Below, piece by piece: positions 60,563 to 64,000 of a stretch of 64,000 nucleotides of DNA; the stretch's first letter is position 1; the number at the start of each line of letters is the position of its first letter. Below the pieces are notes generated by a model. The model was not told where the DNA came from and did not search any database. It worked only from the letters and a program-made list of their open reading frames with translations. The stretch is taken from contig JAHJPX010000007.1 of assembly GCA_018819515.1 (NCBI GenBank), positions 592,781-656,780 on the forward strand, given 5' to 3'. A program made the translations under genes and the position numbers. This DNA comes from Gammaproteobacteria bacterium (GTDB lineage: Bacteria > Pseudomonadota > Gammaproteobacteria > Burkholderiales > Rhodocyclaceae).

Positions 60563-61576
60563 ATGAACCAAAAAGGTGCATTTCCGGTTACGCGCATGCG
60601 CCGCATGCGTCGTGACGACTTTTCCCGTCGTCTGATGCAGGAGAACGTCCTGACGGCGAGCGACCTCATATATCCGGTATTCGTTCTCGAAGGGAAGAGT
60701 CGCACCGAGCCGGTGGCTTCGATGCCGGGCGTCGAGCGGATGACGCTCGATCGTTTGCTGCCCGTCGCCGAGCGGGCGCTGAAACTTGGGATTCCGGCGC
60801 TGGCGCTGTTTCCGGTAATCGATTCCGGCAAGAAATCGGCCGGGGCCGAAGAAGCGTGGAATCCGGCGGGGTTAGTGCCCACTGTCGTGGCAAGGCTCAA
60901 GAAAGAACTGCCTGAGCTAGGCGTCATTACCGACGTAGCGTTGGATCCGTACACCAGCCACGGCCAGGACGGCCTGATCGATCCGGCGGACCTGACCGGC
61001 TACGTCATGAACGACGAGACCGTCGAGGCGCTGGTCAAGCAGGCGCTTAGCCACGCCTGCGCCGGGGCGGACGTCGTGGCCCCCTCGGACATGATGGACG
61101 GGCGCATCGGGGCGGTGCGCGCGGCACTGGACGCCGAAAAGCACATCCATACGCGCATCCTGGCCTATTCGGCCAAGTACGCCTCCAGCTTCTACGGTCC
61201 GTTCCGCGATGCGGTTGGTTCGGCTGCCAATCTGGGCAAGGGCAATAAATACACTTACCAGATGGACCCGGCGAACTCGGACGAGGCGTTGCGCGAAGTG
61301 GCGCTCGACCTCGAAGAGGGCGCCGACATGGTAATGGTCAAGCCGGGCATGCCCTATCTCGACATCGTGCGGCGGGTGAAGGACGAATTCGGCGTGCCAA
61401 CCTATGCTTATCAGGTCAGCGGCGAATATGCGATGCTGAAGGCCGCGGCGGCGAACGGCTGGCTCAACCACGACGCGTGCATGCTGGAGGCGCTGCTGTG
61501 CTTCAAGCGCGCCGGGGCCGATGGCATCCTGACCTACTTCGCGATCGAGGCGGCGGAAGCTCTGGCGCGAAAGTAG
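60563..61576 (+). CDS. hemB: Delta-aminolevulinic acid dehydratase (porphobilinogen synthase)
   Basis: Condenses two aminolevulinates to porphobilinogen in heme synthesis. The 337-residue protein has the two active-site lysine segments YSAKYASSFYGPFRDA and MVKPGMPYLDI. The metal region reads ALDPYTSHGQDG without the cysteine triad, so it is the zinc-independent, magnesium-type enzyme as in Pseudomonas. The leader is the multi-hairpin tract; heme need of the nearby cytochromes is an obvious link. Confidence 0.96.
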   Translation: MNQKGAFPVTRMRRMRRDDFSRRLMQENVLTASDLIYPVFVLEGKSRTEPVASMPGVERMTLDRLLPVAERALKLGIPALALFPVIDSGKKSAGAEEAWNPAGLVPTVVARLKKELPELGVITDVALDPYTSHGQDGLIDPADLTGYVMNDETVEALVKQALSHACAGADVVAPSDMMDGRIGAVRAALDAEKHIHTRILAYSAKYASSFYGPFRDAVGSAANLGKGNKYTYQMDPANSDEALREVALDLEEGADMVMVKPGMPYLDIVRRVKDEFGVPTYAYQVSGEYAMLKAAAANGWLNHDACMLEALLCFKRAGADGILTYFAIEAAEALARK

Positions 61577-61589
61577 TGGCGCCTGATTT

Positions 61590-61613
61590 GGCGTACCGCC
61601 ACGGCTGACTTTT
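61590..61613 (-). repeat. 24-bp dispersed repeat, copy N (fills a convergent gap)
   Basis: Exact consensus on the minus strand, variable triplet GTA. It occupies most of the 38 bases between the hemB and slmA stops. Confidence 0.85.
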
Positions 61614-61614
61614 T

Positions 61615-62196
61615 CTAGCCGGCCAGCAGCGGCCACTGCGCCGGCCAGGCGGCCAGCGGGTCATCCTTGAAGCCGCTCTTGACGAAGCGGTGCCAGCGAC
61701 CGAGGGTATGGCAGATCAGCGCATCGGCGTGGGCCGTGAAGTCGTGGTTTTCCGGTAGCGCGCCTTGCGCCGCCGCAACGCGCAGCGATTGCTTCAGCGA
61801 CGCCTCGATCCGGTCCAGCAGTTGGTTGATGCGCGCCTGCAGCCGCGGATTCTCATGCACCAACGCGTCTCCGATCAGCACGCGCGTCAGCCCCCGGTTC
61901 TTCTGCGCGAAGGTCAGCAGTGCGGACATGACCAGTTCGACCTGTTTGAGGCCGTTCTCCTCGTCGCTGCTGATCTTGTTGATGACCGAGAACAGGCTGG
62001 ATTCGATGAATTCGATCAGCCCCTCGTACATCTGCGCCTTGCTGGCGAAGTGGCGGTAGAGCGCTGCCTCGGAGACGTCGAGCTTTCTGGCGAGTAGTGC
62101 GGTGGTGACCTTCTCGCCATCCGGCGCTTCCAGCGCCTGGGCGATGGTTTGCAGGATGAGCAGCTTCTTTTCGCTGGGCTTGGCGGCGGTATTCAT
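61615..62196 (-). CDS. slmA: Nucleoid occlusion factor SlmA (TetR family)
   Basis: A 193-residue TetR-type DNA-binding protein that blocks FtsZ assembly over the nucleoid. The helix-turn-helix is KVTTALLARKLDVSEAALYRHFASKAQMYEGLI, which I cite only in part: TTALLARKLDVSEAALYRHF. The ligand/dimer domain has EENGLKQVELVMSALLTFA. The TetR call is sure; SlmA rests on the N-terminal helix wording and the placement beside argB. The start overlaps the HAD gene stop (ATGA). Confidence 0.88.
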   Translation of the reverse strand: MNTAAKPSEKKLLILQTIAQALEAPDGEKVTTALLARKLDVSEAALYRHFASKAQMYEGLIEFIESSLFSVINKISSDEENGLKQVELVMSALLTFAQKNRGLTRVLIGDALVHENPRLQARINQLLDRIEASLKQSLRVAAAQGALPENHDFTAHADALICHTLGRWHRFVKSGFKDDPLAAWPAQWPLLAG

Positions 62197-62834
62197 AGCT
62201 TGTGGAGCGCGCGAGGAAGATCAAGTGCCGATTTTAGCCGCAGATCGACCCAGGCCGGAACCCGCGTACCGCGGGCGATCAGGACGGTTTTCATGCCCAG
62301 CCGCTTGGCGGTCTTGAGGTTGGCGGGCGTGTCCTCGACGAACACGCATTGTTGCGGCCGGACGCGCTCGCCGTGCAGCAGGCGGCGGAAGGCTTCCGGC
62401 AGCGGCTTGGGCTGGAAACGCAGGCGCTCGATGCACCAGACGGCGTCGAACAGGCGGCGCACGCCGAGGATGTCGAGGATGGCCTCTGTGTAGTGCCGCG
62501 GCGCGTTGGAAAAGACGATCTTGCGACCCGGCAAACGGCGCAGCATGCCGCGCAGCGCACCGTCATGCACCACCAGGCGCCGCAGGTTCTCGAACTGGTG
62601 GGTGTGCCAGAGGAAATGGCCCGGATCGGTGCCGTGGTGGCGCACCATGCCAAGCAGCGTCGCGCCGTAGCGCGCCCAGTAGTCCTGGCGAATTCGTGTC
62701 GCTTCCACTTCGTCGACACCGATGTGCTCCTCGATGTACTCGCGCATCGAGCGGTTGATGTGCGGAAAGATGCGCGAACTGGCGTCGTGTAGCGTGTTGT
62801 CGAGGTCGAACAGCCAGATTCGCGGAAAACTCAC
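62193..62834 (-). CDS. HAD-family pyrimidine 5'-nucleotidase
   Basis: A 213-residue HAD phosphatase of the Sdt1/PyrimidineNuc type. The catalytic motif is WLFDLDNTLHD, motif II IVFSNAPRHYT, motif III FQPKPLPEAF and motif IV FVEDTPANL. It likely dephosphorylates pyrimidine monophosphates. It is between argB and slmA with 4-base overlaps on both sides, a conserved order in betaproteobacteria. Confidence 0.88.
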   Translation of the reverse strand: MSFPRIWLFDLDNTLHDASSRIFPHINRSMREYIEEHIGVDEVEATRIRQDYWARYGATLLGMVRHHGTDPGHFLWHTHQFENLRRLVVHDGALRGMLRRLPGRKIVFSNAPRHYTEAILDILGVRRLFDAVWCIERLRFQPKPLPEAFRRLLHGERVRPQQCVFVEDTPANLKTAKRLGMKTVLIARGTRVPAWVDLRLKSALDLPRALHKL

Positions 62835-63724
62835 TTGGACTTGATCAGCGTGCCGACGCCTTGGTCGGTAAGGATCTCCAGCAGCAGCGCATGCTCGACG
62901 CGGCCGTCGATGATGTGCACGCTCTTGACGCCGCTCCTCGCCGCATCGAGCGCCGAACCGATCTTGGGCAGCATGCCGCCGGAAAGAGAACCGTCCTCGA
63001 CCATGGCGTCGATGTCCTTGGGGGTGACGCCGGTCAGGAGCGTACCATTCTTGTCCAGCACGCCGGGCGTGTTGGTCAGCAGCACCAGCTTTTCGGCGTG
63101 GAGGATTTCCGCCACTTTGCCGGCGACGACGTCGGCGTTGATGTTGAAGGTGTCGCCGTCGGGACCGACGCCGATCGGCGCGATGACCGGAATGAAATCG
63201 CCGGTGTCGAGAAAGGAAATGATCGAGGGGTCGATCGAGGTGATTTCGCCGACCTGGCCGATGTCGATCAGTTCGGCGGGGTTGTCCTTGTTCGGCAGCA
63301 GCAACTTCTTGGCGCGGATGAAGTTGCCGTCCTGGCCGGTCAGGCCGACGGCCTTGCCGCCGTGCCGATTGATGAGGTGGACGATTTCCTTGTTCACCTG
63401 GCCGCCCAGCACCATCTCGACGATGTCCATGGTTTCTTCATCGGTGACGCGCATGCCCTGGATGAAAGTGCCCTGTTTGCCGATGCGTTTGAGGAGGTCC
63501 TCGATCTGCGGACCGCCGCCGTGCACGACCACGGGGTTCATGCCGACCAGCTTGAGCAGCACGACGTCGCGCGCGAAGCAGTCCTTAAGCTTCGGGTCGG
63601 TCATGGCGTTGCCACCGTACTTGATGACGATGGTCTTGTCGAAGAAGCGCTTGATGTAGGGCAGCGCTTCACCGAGGATTTTCGCCTTGGTGGCGGCGGG
63701 CAGGGAAGCGGTCGGGTCGGTCAT
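62831..63724 (-). CDS. argB: Acetylglutamate kinase
   Basis: Second step of arginine synthesis, phosphorylating N-acetylglutamate. The protein is 297 residues from ATG 63724 (an ATG two codons earlier, 63730, is equally possible). Motifs are KTIVIKYGGNAM, VVVHGGGPQI and TFNINADVVAGKVAEIL. It leads the argB-HAD-slmA operon on the minus strand. A perfect palindrome lies about 110 bases upstream. Confidence 0.96.
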   Translation of the reverse strand: MTDPTASLPAATKAKILGEALPYIKRFFDKTIVIKYGGNAMTDPKLKDCFARDVVLLKLVGMNPVVVHGGGPQIEDLLKRIGKQGTFIQGMRVTDEETMDIVEMVLGGQVNKEIVHLINRHGGKAVGLTGQDGNFIRAKKLLLPNKDNPAELIDIGQVGEITSIDPSIISFLDTGDFIPVIAPIGVGPDGDTFNINADVVAGKVAEILHAEKLVLLTNTPGVLDKNGTLLTGVTPKDIDAMVEDGSLSGGMLPKIGSALDAARSGVKSVHIIDGRVEHALLLEILTDQGVGTLIKSK

Positions 63725-63833
63725 GGCCATCGGTTCGGTTTGCGGTCGATGGCGCATTCTACCCATCCGCAAGGCGCCTGGAGGTGGCGAAAGCCGCTCC
63801 TGCGCAAGGCGGGAGAAGTGGCGAGGCAGAACA

Positions 63834-63857
63834 AAACGGGGGCGGCCGCCCCCGTTT
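63834..63857 (-). terminator. Perfect 24-bp palindrome, likely terminator
   Basis: AAACGGGGGCGG followed by its exact complement, flanked on the minus strand by TTTTG. It could end a minus-strand transcript coming from beyond the right edge, ahead of argB. Confidence 0.6.
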
Positions 63858-63955
63858 CATTTGGTTCTTCACCGAACTCCGTGAACTGAAAGAGGCCAAG
63901 CGGCCGTCACTGTTATCTTGGTGTTGCGAGGCATCAAGGAACAGGAGGACGACCG

Positions 63956-64000
63956 TTGGCCCAAGGGGAGTGTATTGCCCGGCTGGGAGGCTGGGAAGGA
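63956..64000 (+). CDS. Possible start of a gene cut by the right edge
   Basis: From TTG 63956, with AGGAGG seven bases upstream, an open frame continues to the end of the window (LAQGECIARLGGWEG). The motif ARLGGW-x-GY is familiar from the C-termini of some IS4-type transposases, so this could instead be a transposase remnant. Fifteen codons are too few to decide. Confidence 0.25.
   Translation, partial: MAQGECIARLGGWEG

Overview
The window is a 64 kb piece of a GC-rich chromosome. Its gene neighbourhoods (glyA-nrdR-ribD, secB-gpsA-trmL, slmA-HAD-argB, cytochrome c4 beside ysxC and hemB, a complete MSHA pilus locus) suggest a Gram-negative betaproteobacterium, most likely in or near the Rhodocyclales. 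That placement is inferred from gene content; no 16S gene or tRNA was seen. Genes are dense, with many 4-base ATGA stop/start overlaps. No gap between genes exceeds 300 bases.

Layout. 1-12.8 kb: storage-glucan and hexose metabolism (pgi, glgP, two GH57 enzymes, glgC, divergent glgB, a DUF2934 protein, glucokinase), then thyA. 12.9-18.3 kb: M17 aminopeptidase, an unknown PilZ-like protein, mog, darP, pmbA. 18.4-21.7 kb: small unknown ORFs, a cold-shock protein, a second-type IF-1, and a PhnD-PAS-GGEEF diguanylate cyclase. 22-25.5 kb: TRAP transporter genes, binding protein facing the permeases. 25.7-29.9 kb: histidine phosphatase, glyA, nrdR, ribD, flavodoxin. 30-35 kb: minus-strand run gpmA-envC-ctpA-unknown-moeB, then DUF2721. 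35.1-39.2 kb: ArsR-type regulator, rhodanese, glutaredoxin, secB, SH3 protein, gpsA, trmL, unknown. 39.3-55.6 kb: a rearranged but essentially complete MSHA type IV pilus locus (mshE, G, minor and major pilins, a large MshQ-like protein, C, D, O, P, then I, a PilN-like gene, J, K, L, M, N). 55.6-64 kb: comF, bioB-bioC, msrQ, cytochrome c4, ysxC, hemB, slmA, a HAD phosphatase and argB.

The most unusual feature is a dispersed 24-bp repeat: AAAAGTCAGCCGTGGCG, three variable bases, then CGCC, the last part forming a short hairpin. I found 14 copies (two of them degenerate). Twelve lie in the same orientation on the + strand although genes run both ways. Five lie in convergent intergenic gaps. Most of the others lie inside reading frames, including comF and three pilus genes, without breaking them. 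A second, longer repeat forms the leader of two unrelated genes (a GH57 gene and gpsA) at nearly the same distance from the start codon. A tract of four hairpins, two of them mutually exclusive, precedes hemB.

Functional links. The window combines glucan storage and mobilisation with c-di-GMP signalling (diguanylate cyclase, the MshE N-terminal receptor domain, possibly the PilZ-like protein) and MSHA pilus-based surface attachment. A small cassette (ArsR, rhodanese, glutaredoxin) looks dedicated to sulfane sulfur or thiol chemistry.
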